From Mesorhizobium sp. PAMC28654 (lineage in GTDB: Bacteria > Pseudomonadota > Alphaproteobacteria > Rhizobiales > Rhizobiaceae), in the NCBI RefSeq assembly GCF_020616515.1, contig NZ_CP085135.1, positions 2,170,001-2,234,000 of the forward strand: DNA of 64,000 nucleotides. Direction: 5' to 3'. Under the pieces are notes generated by a model that saw nothing but the letters and a program-made list of their open reading frames with translations, had not been told where the DNA came from and did no database searches. This document shows, piece after piece, positions 17,232 through 26,722 of this stretch. A program made the translations under genes and the position numbers. Positions within the stretch are counted from its first letter, which is position 1. The number at the start of each line of letters is the position of its first letter.

Positions 17232-17819
17232 CTACAACCACTCCAGATGCTGGCCCTGAAGTCGCAATATACGATCCTGCGGCACTTCCAGGTTCGCCGC
17301 GTCCTGCTCGGGCACGCCTTCCACGAAGCGAAACAGCGTCCTGATGACACCGCCATGCGTGACGCAAACGGTCTGGCGGGTCAACGCGTCGAACCAGGGT
17401 TTTACCCGCTCGAGCAGCATCTGGTAGCTTTCGGCATCCTGGCCGGGCGGCCGGAAATTCCATTTGTCCAAGGCCCGTGTCCTGCTCACCCCCGGGTACC
17501 GCGTTTCGAGCTCGGGAAAGGTAAAACCTTGCCAGTCGCCGAAGTTGACTTCGACGAGGCGAGAATCGGTATGATAGGCCTCGGGATCGAGCTTCACCGC
17601 CGCGCGTATACGCTCCATGGTCTCGCGCGTCCGTTTCATCGGGCTGGCGACAAAGTCAAAGTCCTCGGGACTTCCAAGAAGTCCAGCCAGCCGATGCCCA
17701 TTCCGGGTCGCCTGCTCGCGACCGCGCGCGTTGAGGTCGGTGTCGGCCTGGCCCTGCAGCCGGTATTCGGCGTTCCACGCTGTCTGGCCGTGGCGCGCGA
17801 TATAGACCAGCGGGTACAT
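17232..17819 (-). CDS. histidine phosphatase (phosphoglycerate mutase-like)
   Basis: A 195-residue enzyme of the histidine phosphatase superfamily. The catalytic RHGQTAWN motif starts at residue 9 and the second conserved histidine is in VTHGGVIRT. Glu in the loop RTRETMERI probably acts as general acid. The small size fits the cofactor-independent phosphatase (GpmB/CobC-like) branch rather than glycolytic mutase; the substrate is not predictable. It lies 40 bases downstream of fabI on the same strand and may share its transcript. Confidence 0.85.
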   Translation of the reverse strand: MYPLVYIARHGQTAWNAEYRLQGQADTDLNARGREQATRNGHRLAGLLGSPEDFDFVASPMKRTRETMERIRAAVKLDPEAYHTDSRLVEVNFGDWQGFTFPELETRYPGVSRTRALDKWNFRPPGQDAESYQMLLERVKPWFDALTRQTVCVTHGGVIRTLFRFVEGVPEQDAANLEVPQDRILRLQGQHLEWL

Positions 17820-17859
17820 AAGGCCTTCCGGAAGGGATAGGGACGAACGATCGGCGGTG

Positions 17860-18678
17860 CTAATCCTTGACCGTCGAAATGTCCGGCGCGTCGACCGCCT
17901 TCATGCCGACGACGTGATAGCCGGAATCGACATGATGGATCTCGCCGGTGACGCCACGCGAAAGATTGGAGAGGAAATAGACGGCGGAATCACCGACTTC
18001 CTCCTGGGTGACTGTCTGCTTCAGCGGTGAATTGTACTCGTTCCACTTCAGGATGTAGCGGAAGTCACCGATGCCGGATGCGGCCAGCGTCTTGATCGGG
18101 CCAGCGGAGATCGCATTGACGCGAATCTTCTTGGCGCCGAGGTCAACAGCCAGATAGCGCACGCTGGCTTCCAGCGCCGCCTTGGCGACACCCATGACGT
18201 TGTAGTGCGGCATCACCTTTTCCGCACCGTAGTAGGTCAGCGTCAGCAGCGACCCGCCGTCGGTCATCAGCGCCTCGGCACGCTTGGCGATGGTGGTGAA
18301 AGAATAGACCGAAATGTCCATGGTCCGCAGGAAATTGTCGCGCGTCGTCTCGACATAGCGGCCGGTCAGCTCGTCCTTGTCGGAAAAAGCGATGGCATGG
18401 ACGAGGAAATCGAGCTTGCCCCAATGCTTGGCGACATTGGCGAAAACCTCATCGAGGCTCGCCGGATCGGTGACGTCGCAATGGCCTGCAACAAAGGCGC
18501 CCAGTTCAGCCGCCAAAGGCTCGACGCGCTTCTTGAACGCTTCGCCCTGGTAGGTCAGCGCGATCTCGGCTCCATGATCGACGCAGGCCTTGGCGATGCC
18601 GTAGGCGATCGATCGATTGTTGGCGACGCCGAGGATAAGGCCGCGCTTGCCGGCCATAAGGCCCTGTCCACCCGCCAT
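17860..18678 (-). CDS. fabI: enoyl-[acyl-carrier-protein] reductase (NADH) FabI
   Basis: A 272-residue short-chain dehydrogenase of the FabI type, which reduces trans-2-enoyl-ACP at the end of each fatty-acid elongation round. The NAD-binding segment GLILGVANNRSIAYGIAKA, the Tyr in TYYGAEK and the catalytic Tyr-x6-Lys (YNVMGVAK) are present, as is the SAGPIKTLAASGI substrate loop. The start at 18678 gives the usual short leader; a second Met seven codons in is possible. It is followed by the phosphatase gene. Confidence 0.94.
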   Translation of the reverse strand: MAGGQGLMAGKRGLILGVANNRSIAYGIAKACVDHGAEIALTYQGEAFKKRVEPLAAELGAFVAGHCDVTDPASLDEVFANVAKHWGKLDFLVHAIAFSDKDELTGRYVETTRDNFLRTMDISVYSFTTIAKRAEALMTDGGSLLTLTYYGAEKVMPHYNVMGVAKAALEASVRYLAVDLGAKKIRVNAISAGPIKTLAASGIGDFRYILKWNEYNSPLKQTVTQEEVGDSAVYFLSNLSRGVTGEIHHVDSGYHVVGMKAVDAPDISTVKD

Positions 18679-18785
18679 GTGAGCGCTCTCCGCAAGATTT
18701 TCTGCTTTGTGGAGTGCCCTATCGCACAGGCACAGGGCCCCTTCAAGCGCTCAACACGGACAGTTCGGGGGACAAAGGTGTGAGA

Positions 18786-19715
18786 TCAGCCTTTTTGGCT
18801 GCGCATCAGCGCTTCGAGCGCGCTGTCTCCACCCTCCGGCAGCATCAAACGTACATGCGCGTAAAGATCGCCATGGCCGCCGGCTTTTTCCGGCAGACCC
18901 CTGCCCTTCAGCCGCAGGACCTTGTCGGAGCTCGACCAGGCCGGAACGTTGACCGCGAGTTTGCCGGTCGGCGTCTCGACCGGCACCTTGGCGCCAAGCA
19001 CCGCGTCCGCCAGCGTCACCGGCAGATCGGCATGCAGGTCACGGCCCTCGATACGGTAGCGTGGGTGCCGACGGAGGTGAATCTTGACCAGCGCGTCGCC
19101 GGGCTGACCGGGTCCTTGCTCGCCCTGTCCCTTCAGCCGAATGGTCTGGCCATCCTCGACATAGGCAGGCAGCTTGACTGCGATCTTGCGGCCATCGGGG
19201 AACATGGCCGTCACTTTTTCGGCGTTCGCCGCTTCCTCGATCGTCACGTCAAGCGTGACGTTAAGATCGGCGGCGGTCGCCGGCTGGCGGCGGTCGCCCG
19301 GGCCAGCGCCGCGTGCACCCGAAAAGGCATCACCGAAAATCTGACTGAAGATATCGCTGTTGCCATCGAACGGATCGCCGCCCGGACGACCGGAGCGAAA
19401 CTCGAATCGCGAGCCGCCTGCCCCTTGCTGCTTGCGAAAGCCGCCGAAAGGGTCGCCACCGCCAGCGGCACCTTCAAAGCCCTGGAAACGCGGCTTGCCG
19501 TCCGCGTCGATCTCGCCACGATCGAACGCCGCCCGGTTCTTCTCGTCGCCGACGATCTCGTAAGCCTGGTTGGCGGCGGAAAACCGGTCCTTCGCCTTGG
19601 GATCATTCGGGTTCTGGTCCGGATGATGCTTCTTGGCGAGCTTGCGATAAGCCGATTTTATGTCCTTGGCCGATGCGTTCTTGGCAACGCCCAGAACCTC
19701 ATAGGGGTCGCGCAT
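18786..19715 (-). CDS. DnaJ-class chaperone (CbpA/DnaJ C-terminal type)
   Basis: Begins with a J domain ([28 protein letters not shown]) with the HPD motif in KKHHPDQNP, then a Gly/Phe-rich linker (GDPFGGFRK), and ends in a tandem DnaJ C-terminal substrate-binding domain. There is no cysteine-rich zinc domain, so it is a type II/CbpA-like co-chaperone for DnaK rather than DnaJ itself. The ATG at 19713-19715 is chosen because AGGCAGGA precedes it; a TTG five codons upstream is weaker. Length from this start is 309 residues. Confidence 0.87.
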   Translation of the reverse strand: MRDPYEVLGVAKNASAKDIKSAYRKLAKKHHPDQNPNDPKAKDRFSAANQAYEIVGDEKNRAAFDRGEIDADGKPRFQGFEGAAGGGDPFGGFRKQQGAGGSRFEFRSGRPGGDPFDGNSDIFSQIFGDAFSGARGAGPGDRRQPATAADLNVTLDVTIEEAANAEKVTAMFPDGRKIAVKLPAYVEDGQTIRLKGQGEQGPGQPGDALVKIHLRRHPRYRIEGRDLHADLPVTLADAVLGAKVPVETPTGKLAVNVPAWSSSDKVLRLKGRGLPEKAGGHGDLYAHVRLMLPEGGDSALEALMRSQKG

Positions 19716-19813
19716 GCGTCCTGCCTGCAAGAAAGGGTGAATCTACTGGCCCTTATATGCGCTCGCATAGGAAGAAATTCCAGTGCCGAAGCGCCAATAA
19801 TAGGTGCTGAAAA

Positions 19814-20269
19814 TCAGAGCGCCTTGAAGTCCTGCATGAGCCAGACTCCAGCGCTCGCCAGACAGGCTTCGCCCTTGAAAAGGGCGACGCCGTCGAAGCT
19901 TTCGCGCGACGCGGTAAAGCGGCGGCAAAGCTGGCCCCCGTCCTTGAATTCAGCCAGCTCCGTGATGGAACCGCGCGACCCGGTGCCGGAATTCGCCCAC
20001 GGCACGGCTTGTCCGCCGAGTTCCTGGATGTCGGCCGATGATACGGCGTTGCGGATTGTCGTCTGGTCCGAGGCCCGATCCGAATCGATCGGCGTCGCCG
20101 AAGCAGGTGTGGTGATGAGGGAGCGGTCGACTTCCGCTTTCTGCAGGCTGAAGCCACCTGTGCCACAGCCGGCTAGCGGCATGGCGATCATCACGACCGC
20201 GGCTTTGGCGCTGGCCGAAGCGATAACGCTCCATTGCCTGCTGTCAAAAGCTTGCGCGATACGCGACAA
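19814..20269 (-). CDS. RT0821/Lpp0805-like surface lipoprotein
   Basis: A small envelope protein with an N-terminal export signal ending in a lipobox (MPLAGCG), so the Cys is probably lipidated. The C-terminal domain carries the spaced signature of the RT0821/Lpp0805 family (W.NSGTGSRGSI ... LCRRFTASRESFDG ... GEACLASAGVWLMQD). Function is unknown. The TTG at 20269 was taken as start because AGGGAGG lies nine bases upstream; a GTG at 20326 is the longer alternative. It is divergent from pdxH. Confidence 0.72.
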   Translation of the reverse strand: MSRIAQAFDSRQWSVIASASAKAAVVMIAMPLAGCGTGGFSLQKAEVDRSLITTPASATPIDSDRASDQTTIRNAVSSADIQELGGQAVPWANSGTGSRGSITELAEFKDGGQLCRRFTASRESFDGVALFKGEACLASAGVWLMQDFKAL

Positions 20270-20292
20270 TAGGCAACCTCCCTTTGCTTCCT

Positions 20293-20336
20293 GACAATCT
20301 GGGCTTCGTGACAATCTTGGCTTCACGACAATTTGA
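20293..20336. repeat. 17-bp imperfect tandem repeat
   Basis: Two adjacent 17-base units (20293-20309 and 20310-20326), each starting GACAATCTnGGCTTC, are followed by a partial third unit that starts GACAATTTGAG at 20327. They occupy the gap between the divergent lipoprotein gene and pdxH, ending just before the pdxH start. Confidence 0.7.
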
Positions 20337-20344
20337 GAAAAACT

Positions 20345-20962
20345 ATGAGTGATGCAGAGTTAACAAGCGGTGACTTTACAGAGGCGGCGGAGCCGTTTCG
20401 CCTCTTTGCGGCATGGCTGGACGACGCCACGAAGAGCGAAATCAACGACGCCAACGGCGTGGCGCTGGCGACCGTCGACGCCGATGGCATGCCGGATATA
20501 CGGATGGTCTTGCTCAAGGGTTTCGATGAAGGCGGGTTTGTCTTCTACACGAATTTCGAGAGCGCCAAAGGCCGGGAGATTCTTGGCAGCATGAAGGCGG
20601 CGATGTGTTTTCACTGGAAGTCGCTGCGACGGCAGGTGCGCATTCGCGGGCCAGTGGAGATCGTCAGCGACGCTGAAGCGGATGCCTATTACGTGACGCG
20701 CCCGCGCGGCAGCCGCATCGGCGCCTGGGCCTCGAAACAGTCCCGGCCTCTGGAAAGCCGATTCGCGCTGGAGAAGGCTGTCGCCGAATACACCGCTCGC
20801 CATGCCATCGGCGACATTCCACGGCCAAAGCACTGGTCGGGTTTCCGCATCGTGCCGCAGACGATCGAATTCTGGCACGATCGCCCGTTCCGCCTGCATG
20901 ACCGCGTCGTCTTTTCGCGCGACGGCAAGGGCGGCTGGGACAAGACGAGACTATATCCGTAA
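20345..20962 (+). CDS. pdxH: pyridoxamine 5'-phosphate oxidase
   Basis: FMN enzyme that converts pyridoxine/pyridoxamine phosphate to pyridoxal phosphate in the salvage and final biosynthetic step of vitamin B6. The 205-residue protein shows the FMN/PLP residues expected: [39 protein letters not shown], and the C-terminal domain [19 protein letters not shown] ending in RLYP. The ATG at 20345 is preferred to an in-frame TTG four codons upstream. Divergent from the lipoprotein gene. Confidence 0.94.
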   Translation: MSDAELTSGDFTEAAEPFRLFAAWLDDATKSEINDANGVALATVDADGMPDIRMVLLKGFDEGGFVFYTNFESAKGREILGSMKAAMCFHWKSLRRQVRIRGPVEIVSDAEADAYYVTRPRGSRIGAWASKQSRPLESRFALEKAVAEYTARHAIGDIPRPKHWSGFRIVPQTIEFWHDRPFRLHDRVVFSRDGKGGWDKTRLYP

Positions 20963-20971
20963 AGACAAAGC

Positions 20972-21724
20972 TCAGGCTTTCTTTCTGGTCATGAACGCCG
21001 TGAGTGCGGCGCGTGCCTCGTCCGATTTCAGCCGCTCGCGGAAATGTTCGCTTTCCTCGCCGATGCGGGCGACAAGGTCGTCACGCGAGCCGCGCATGAG
21101 ATCGCGTGCGATCTTCAGCGCCTGCGGCGGCTTGGTCGCGATCTGGCCGGCCGCAGCCAAGACCGAGGCCTCCAGAGCGCTCTCCTCGACCACCTCATAG
21201 ATCAGACCAGCGGCCTTCGCGCGCTCGGCCGAGAAGCCTTCGCCAAGGCCGAGCAAGGCGAATGCACCCTGTTGCCCCAAGATCCTCGGCGCCAGAAGGC
21301 TCGATCCCGCCTCTGGCACCAGACCGAGATCGACGAAGGGCGTCCTGAAGACCGTGCGCGGCGTGGCGAAGGTCAGGTCGCAATGCAGGTTGAGCGTGGT
21401 GCCGATACCGACCGCGATGCCATCGACGCCGGAGACAATCGGTTTCTCGACCCTGGCCAGCGCCATCAGGAAATCCCAGACCTCGGTGCCACCATCGCCG
21501 CCGGTGGCCACGACCATGAAATCGGCAAGGTCGTTGCCGGAAGAGAAGGCGCCGGGCACGCCGAGGAAGACATGGACGCGGATCGCCGGATCGGCGTCAC
21601 CCTCGGCCAGAGCAGTAGACATCTTCGCATACATGGCGCGCGTCAGCGCGTTCTTCTTGTCCGGACGGTTCATGCGGATGATCTGGATGGCGCCCTGGCG
21701 CTCGACGACGATATGATCTGTCAC
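20972..21724 (-). CDS. enoyl-CoA hydratase/isomerase family protein
   Basis: A 250-residue crotonase-fold protein. The oxyanion-hole segment GAFSSGNDLADF and the second active-site segment DLGLVPEAGSS are visible; the latter retains a Glu in the position of a catalytic residue, so activity is plausible. It lies 22 bases downstream of an acyl-CoA dehydrogenase gene, and the two would catalyse consecutive oxidation and hydration of an acyl-CoA. The specific acyl group is not predictable. Confidence 0.88.
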   Translation of the reverse strand: MTDHIVVERQGAIQIIRMNRPDKKNALTRAMYAKMSTALAEGDADPAIRVHVFLGVPGAFSSGNDLADFMVVATGGDGGTEVWDFLMALARVEKPIVSGVDGIAVGIGTTLNLHCDLTFATPRTVFRTPFVDLGLVPEAGSSLLAPRILGQQGAFALLGLGEGFSAERAKAAGLIYEVVEESALEASVLAAAGQIATKPPQALKIARDLMRGSRDDLVARIGEESEHFRERLKSDEARAALTAFMTRKKA

Positions 21725-21746
21725 GGGTCGATCCTTTTTAAAAACG

Positions 21747-23516
21747 TCAGGCGATAATCAGCGCCTTGCCGGCAGCGGCAAGGCTTTCGCCGCCGCCGAT
21801 GACACGATCCTTCAGGGCGTGCACTTCGCCGAGCAGGTTCTCGGCGAAGAAGCGACAAAGCGTCGTGCGGTTTTGGTCGGCAAGCGCGCCGCGCGCCAGA
21901 TAGGTGCCTCCGGCGGCAAGCGAGATCAGCCGCAGATACGGCGTGGCACCTGCCAGCGCCTCATCCTGCCGGCCGTCCTTGAGCAAGCCTTGCAGGAAGT
22001 GCGTCGATTGCGTCAGGTCGTCGAGCGCTTCATCAAGGCAATCGGCCGTGCGGCCGAAGCCTTCGACATTGGACGCCCGCACCGCGCGGGAAATGTCAGC
22101 CAGTTCGGCGATATAGCCGTGCACATGCTCACCACCGCCAAGAGGTAGCTTGCGGGTCACCAGATCAATCGCCTGGATGCCATTGGTGCCTTCGTAGATC
22201 GGGGCGATGCGCGCATCGCGGTAGAGGGCCGCCGCACCTGTTTCCTCGATGAAGCCCATGCCGCCATGGACCTGCACCCCAAGCGAGGCGACATCGACAC
22301 CGACATCCGTGGAAAAGGCCTTGGCCAACGGCGTCAGCAGATTGGCGCGGTCGCGCCAATGGGCGGCATTGTCGCCGGCGGACACGCGCGCGCGATCGAT
22401 GGCGTGGGCGCAGGAATAGCTGATGGCCCGCGCGGTCTGCGTCAGCGCCTTCATCGTCAGTATAGTGCGCTGCACGTCCGGGTGATGGATGATCGGCGCC
22501 ATGCCGGCACCATCATAGCCGGAGGCCTTGCCTTGCCGGCGGTCATTGGCATAGGCGAGCGCCTTCTGTGTCGCCATCTCGGCGACCGCCACACCCTGCA
22601 TGCCGACGGCGAGCCGTGCATTGTTCATCATCGTGAACATGCAGGCGAGCCCCTTGTTCTCCTCGCCGATCAGCCAGCCGATCGCACCGGGCTTGGCCCC
22701 CTCGAAGCCGTCGCCATAGATCATGGTGCAGGTCGGCGAGGCGTGGATGCCCAGCTTGTGCTCCAGGCCGGAGCAGAAGACGTCGTTGCGTGCCCCAAGC
22801 GAGCCATCATCGCCCACCAGGAATTTCGGCACCAGGAACAGCGAAATGCCGCGCGTACCGGCGGGCGCATCGGGCAGCCGCGCCAAAACCAGATGGATGA
22901 TGTTGTCGGTGAAGTCGTGCTCGCCATAGGTGATGAAAATCTTCTGGCCGAAGATGCGGTAGGTGCCGTCGCCGGCGGGCTCGGCGCGGGCACGCAGCGC
23001 GTTGAGGTCCGAGCCGGCCTGCGGCTCGGTCAGGTTCATCGTGCCCATCCACTCGCCGGAAACCAGCTTTGCAAGATACTTCGCCTTCAACGCATCGGAA
23101 GCATGCTTGTCGAGCGCCTCGACCGCGCCCATCGTGAGCGTCGGGCCGATGCCGAAGGCCATGGCGGCGGAGTTCCACATTTCGAGCGCCGCGACACCGA
23201 GCATCGTCGGCAGCGCCTGCCCGCCAAACTCCTCGGGTCCCGACAGCGCGTTCCAGCCGCCGTCGATCCAGCGGCGATAGAGTTCCTTCCAGCCGGGTGG
23301 AGTGGTGACGGCGGCGCCGTTCAGCACAGCTCCCCGCTCGTCGCCGACCTTGTAGAGCGGGGCCACCTCGTCAGTGGCGAACCGGCCAGCCTCGCCAAGA
23401 ATCGCATCGACCAGATCCTCGCCAAGATCGCCGAACATGCCGGCGTCGAGCGCCGGCTTGAGGCCAGCCACATGCTTCAGCGTGAAGGCGATTTCCTCGA
23501 CCGGTGCCCGATACAT
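21747..23516 (-). CDS. acyl-CoA dehydrogenase, DmdC-like large clade
   Basis: At 589 residues this is longer than classical 380-residue acyl-CoA dehydrogenases and matches the clade that includes 3-methylmercaptopropionyl-CoA dehydrogenase (DmdC). It contains an N-terminal helical domain, the flavin/substrate region MNLTEPQAGSDLNALR, the FITYGEHDF loop, and the catalytic Glu in IYEGTNGIQ, followed by the extra C-terminal helical domain of that clade. Most members in soil bacteria have no proven substrate. It is the first gene of a pair with the enoyl-CoA hydratase. Confidence 0.88.
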   Translation of the reverse strand: MYRAPVEEIAFTLKHVAGLKPALDAGMFGDLGEDLVDAILGEAGRFATDEVAPLYKVGDERGAVLNGAAVTTPPGWKELYRRWIDGGWNALSGPEEFGGQALPTMLGVAALEMWNSAAMAFGIGPTLTMGAVEALDKHASDALKAKYLAKLVSGEWMGTMNLTEPQAGSDLNALRARAEPAGDGTYRIFGQKIFITYGEHDFTDNIIHLVLARLPDAPAGTRGISLFLVPKFLVGDDGSLGARNDVFCSGLEHKLGIHASPTCTMIYGDGFEGAKPGAIGWLIGEENKGLACMFTMMNNARLAVGMQGVAVAEMATQKALAYANDRRQGKASGYDGAGMAPIIHHPDVQRTILTMKALTQTARAISYSCAHAIDRARVSAGDNAAHWRDRANLLTPLAKAFSTDVGVDVASLGVQVHGGMGFIEETGAAALYRDARIAPIYEGTNGIQAIDLVTRKLPLGGGEHVHGYIAELADISRAVRASNVEGFGRTADCLDEALDDLTQSTHFLQGLLKDGRQDEALAGATPYLRLISLAAGGTYLARGALADQNRTTLCRFFAENLLGEVHALKDRVIGGGESLAAAGKALIIA

Positions 23517-23721
23517 GCCGCCCGCTCCTCCTCAATCTTGCGTGCCAACCCTAGGGCCTACGCGAGCGCAAGACCATCCGCCCTTGGGGCAGCCTCTCCG
23601 TCTTCTTTTTACGTAAACGTCAAATTTTGTCACGTGGATTTTGCAAACTTCGGGACAGGCGCTAAATTCGGCAAGCGCCCGACAAAGTTGACAGGCGCTC
23701 GGCACGAGATCGGAACCCGCC

Positions 23722-23958
23722 ATGCTTGCCGGACCGGACGCCTGCCGCTGCATCGAATGCGGACTGCCCTACCGGGCGGAAGGTTTTTCCTACCATCAAG
23801 GCAAGATCGAGAATGGCGCCGCCTACTGGTCGGATCGCGGCATAATGTGCTCGCCGCGATGCTCGCTTGCGCACCATCGTAAACGCGAGGCCGAGGGAAC
23901 ATTGCCCCAGACGCCGGCGCCCGACCCGTTCGAGATCCAGCCTCTCAACCACCGGTAA
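23722..23958 (+). CDS. small cysteine-motif protein, function unknown
   Basis: A 78-residue protein with a zinc-ribbon-like pair of cysteine motifs, CRCIEC (Cys8-Cys13 region) and MCSPRC (around Cys43-Cys47), in a hydrophilic background and a Pro-rich tail. The frame is closed by TAA at 23958 and starts with an ATG after a weak ribosome site. It stands between the acyl-CoA dehydrogenase (divergent) and a GH25 protein. I do not recognise the family; metal binding is inferred from the Cys spacing. Confidence 0.55.
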   Translation: MLAGPDACRCIECGLPYRAEGFSYHQGKIENGAAYWSDRGIMCSPRCSLAHHRKREAEGTLPQTPAPDPFEIQPLNHR

Positions 23959-24086
23959 AAGCCGTTGCATCATTCGGCGCTCAAAGCCCGACAGCCTCGC
24001 CGGCGTCGGCAAAGAGCCCTCGCAAGCATTTCGTTAACCATGACGGTTCAGGATCGATCTTCGATCAACGGGATAGCCTGTCCGAA

Positions 24087-25247
24087 ATGCCGGCGCACGC
24101 CCTTCATCGCCTGGCGATTCTGGCCATCGCCGCCGCGATGGCATTCACGCCAACCGCAAAGGCCTCGGACTTCTCCGAGCCCTGGAAGGACGCCGACCGC
24201 GCGCTGGTCATCGACGCCTACGAATACAATTCCATCGACTGGGCGCAACTTGCCACCGACAAGCGGATCGTCGGCTTCATCAACAAGGCGTCGGACGGCA
24301 TGCCGCCGCCCTATTTCTGCTTCGGCAAGGACACCGAGGTGCAGCTCTGCAAGGCGTTGTGGAGACGCTATGTCGTCACGCGCGAACTGTTCCAGACACG
24401 TAAGGTCGTGGCCAAGGCACTTGGCCTGAAATGGGGCGCCTATCACCTCGCCCGCCCCGGCAATCCGGTCGAGCAGGCCAACAATTTCATCGATTTCGCC
24501 GAACCGGGGCCGGATGATCTGCTTGCCCTCGACCTTGAGGACAATGACCCCACGCAATGGATGTCGCTGGAGGACGCCGAGGAATTTGTCCGCCAGGTGC
24601 ATCGGCGGCTTGGCCGGTTTCCCATCCTCTACGTCAATGGCAGGACCGCCCAGCACATCGCTGATAACAGCTACAAATACCAGCTTCTGTCGCGGCTGCC
24701 GCTCTGGTACGCCCGCTACAAGCCGGCAATCGACGCGCATTTTCCGATGGGCAACTGGAACCGCTACGCATTGTGGCAGTTTTCGGCGCAAGCCAATTGC
24801 GGCAAGCTTCGATGTCCCTACAGGGTTGCGGGCACACCCAATGACATCGACGTCAATGTTGCCGCGATGGATGCCGCAAAACTGCGCGAACTATGGCCGT
24901 TCGGCGGCTTGATCGACGTTCCCGTGGATTACCTTGCCAGCATACCCGTGCCTATTCCACGCGAGGCGGCCCTGGCGGGTAATGTCGCCATCACCTATGC
25001 CAATGTGGCGGCGCCGCCCACCTTCAGCGAACTCGTCGCCGCGCTGGGCACCCGCTGGGCCTCGTTCCACGAAGGTTTCCATATGCCGGTGGTTAAGACC
25101 GTGTCGCGCCAACAGCGCGGCATTGCCGACTATGTGGCCTGGATGCGCACTGGAAAACGCTTCGCTTCCAATGAGCAGGCCGCACTCAAGCCCGACATCG
25201 ACCCCGTCGCTACCGGCTCGATCGGATTCGACCACGGGCTTCGTTAA
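24087..25247 (+). CDS. GH25 family lysozyme-like exported protein
   Basis: A 386-residue secreted protein: signal peptide (LAILAIAAAMAFTPTAKA) and a glycoside hydrolase family 25 domain of about 220 residues. Family landmarks are VIDAYEYNSIDW at the first strand, KWGAYHLARP, the catalytic LDLEDN, and ALWQFS near the end. GH25 enzymes cleave peptidoglycan between MurNAc and GlcNAc, so a periplasmic cell-wall role is expected. The last 130 residues are not recognised and may be a separate domain. A short GAT-rich spacer separates it from the preceding small gene. Confidence 0.82.
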   Translation: MPAHALHRLAILAIAAAMAFTPTAKASDFSEPWKDADRALVIDAYEYNSIDWAQLATDKRIVGFINKASDGMPPPYFCFGKDTEVQLCKALWRRYVVTRELFQTRKVVAKALGLKWGAYHLARPGNPVEQANNFIDFAEPGPDDLLALDLEDNDPTQWMSLEDAEEFVRQVHRRLGRFPILYVNGRTAQHIADNSYKYQLLSRLPLWYARYKPAIDAHFPMGNWNRYALWQFSAQANCGKLRCPYRVAGTPNDIDVNVAAMDAAKLRELWPFGGLIDVPVDYLASIPVPIPREAALAGNVAITYANVAAPPTFSELVAALGTRWASFHEGFHMPVVKTVSRQQRGIADYVAWMRTGKRFASNEQAALKPDIDPVATGSIGFDHGLR

Positions 25248-25289
25248 GCCGCTACCTGGATAGGTTGGAACGAGCTTGGCGGAACGGCC

Positions 25290-26567
25290 TCAGCCAGCCT
25301 GCTCCCGCGCCACGGCCTGCCAGCCAATGTCGCGACGGCAGAACCCCTGCGGCCAGTCGATCTTGTCGATGGCGGCATAGGCCTTTTTCTGCGCTTCGCC
25401 GACGGTCTTGCCGGTCGCCGTGACGTTGAGAACGCGGCCGCCATTGGCGACGAGCGCACCGCTGTTGATCGCCGTACCGGCATGAAAAATCTGGACGCCG
25501 TCGCTAGCCGCTTCTTCAACCCCGCGAATGACCGACCCTTTCTCCGGTGCACCCGGATAGCCTCTGGCCGCCAGCACCACGGTGAGCGCCGCCTCGTCGC
25601 GCCAGCGCACCGACATGTGCCCAAGCTGGCCGTCGGCGGATGCATTGAGCAGAACCAGCAGATCATCCTTCAGCCGCATCATCAGCACCTGGCATTCGGG
25701 ATCGCCGAAGCGGGTGTTGTATTCGATCAGCTTCGGTCCATTCTCGGTGATCATCAACCCGGCAAAGAGCACGCCGGAAAACGGTGCTCCAAGCTCGGCC
25801 ATGCCGCGCATGGTTGGCGCGATGATTTCCCGCATCGTGCGGTCGATCATCTCCGGCGTCATCACCGGGGCCGGCGAATAGGCGCCCATGCCGCCGGTGT
25901 TGGGACCGGTGTCGCCATCAGCGACGCGCTTGTGGTCCTGCGCGGTGCCGAAGGGCAGCGCGGTGACGCCGTCGCAGAGGCAGAAGAAACTTGCCTCCTC
26001 GCCGGTCATGAATTCCTCCACCACCACTTCGGCGCCGGCGCTTCCGAAGGAGCCATCGAAACAGGCCGCGAGTGCGGCCCGCGCTTCGTCGATTGTCATG
26101 GCGACAGTCACGCCCTTGCCGGCGGCGAGACCATCGGCCTTGATGACGATCGGCGCACCCATCTTTTCGACATAAGCCTGCGCCGAAGCCAGATCGCCAA
26201 AGCGGCCATAGGCAGCGGTCGGGATATTGTATCTGGCGCAGAGATCCTTGGTGAAACCCTTGGAGCCTTCCAGCCGCGCCGCGGCCTTGGAAGGGCCGAA
26301 GACCCGAATATTCTGGGCGCGCAGGTCATCGGCAATGCCGGCGACCAGCGGCCCTTCCGGCCCGACGACGACGAGGTCGATCGCCTTGTCCTTGCAGAAG
26401 GCCGTGACGGATGCCTGATCGGCAATGTCGAGCTTGACCAGTTCGGCTTCGCGGCCGATGCCGGGATTGCCGGGCGTCGCGTAGAGCTTGGTCAGCAGTG
26501 GCGATGCCGCGATCTTCCAGGCCAAGGCATGTTCGCGGCCGCCGGAGCCGATCAACAAAACGCGCAT
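25290..26567 (-). CDS. purD: phosphoribosylamine-glycine ligase
   Basis: ATP-grasp enzyme of purine synthesis that joins 5-phosphoribosylamine and glycine to give GAR. The protein (425 residues) starts [19 protein letters not shown], has the ATP-grasp lid ([18 protein letters not shown]), the Mg-binding [29 protein letters not shown] and an acidic tail. Length and motifs are standard. It is the only purine gene in the window and is flanked by convergent and same-strand unrelated genes. Confidence 0.96.
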   Translation of the reverse strand: MRVLLIGSGGREHALAWKIAASPLLTKLYATPGNPGIGREAELVKLDIADQASVTAFCKDKAIDLVVVGPEGPLVAGIADDLRAQNIRVFGPSKAAARLEGSKGFTKDLCARYNIPTAAYGRFGDLASAQAYVEKMGAPIVIKADGLAAGKGVTVAMTIDEARAALAACFDGSFGSAGAEVVVEEFMTGEEASFFCLCDGVTALPFGTAQDHKRVADGDTGPNTGGMGAYSPAPVMTPEMIDRTMREIIAPTMRGMAELGAPFSGVLFAGLMITENGPKLIEYNTRFGDPECQVLMMRLKDDLLVLLNASADGQLGHMSVRWRDEAALTVVLAARGYPGAPEKGSVIRGVEEAASDGVQIFHAGTAINSGALVANGGRVLNVTATGKTVGEAQKKAYAAIDKIDWPQGFCRRDIGWQAVAREQAG

Positions 26568-26722
26568 GCCAGTATCCCTTTGCCATTCGACAACGAGACT
26601 GCGCTATTGCCCGTTCGCCGACGGGTCAAGACATTTGGCGACTTTCGCTGCGATTGCACACCGGAACATTGTGGCATCAGGTCGCCTCCGCGCGTCCTGA
26701 TGCGTACCTTGGGCGGTCGGCA

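Noticed and set aside
18714..20294. 526-codon plus-strand frame opposite fabI, the DnaJ-class and lipoprotein genes
   Set aside because: Runs antisense through three real genes, with low-complexity shadow composition typical of high-GC DNA.
22266..23882. 538-codon plus-strand frame opposite the acyl-CoA dehydrogenase
   Set aside because: Antisense shadow; the minus-strand protein has clear dehydrogenase motifs.
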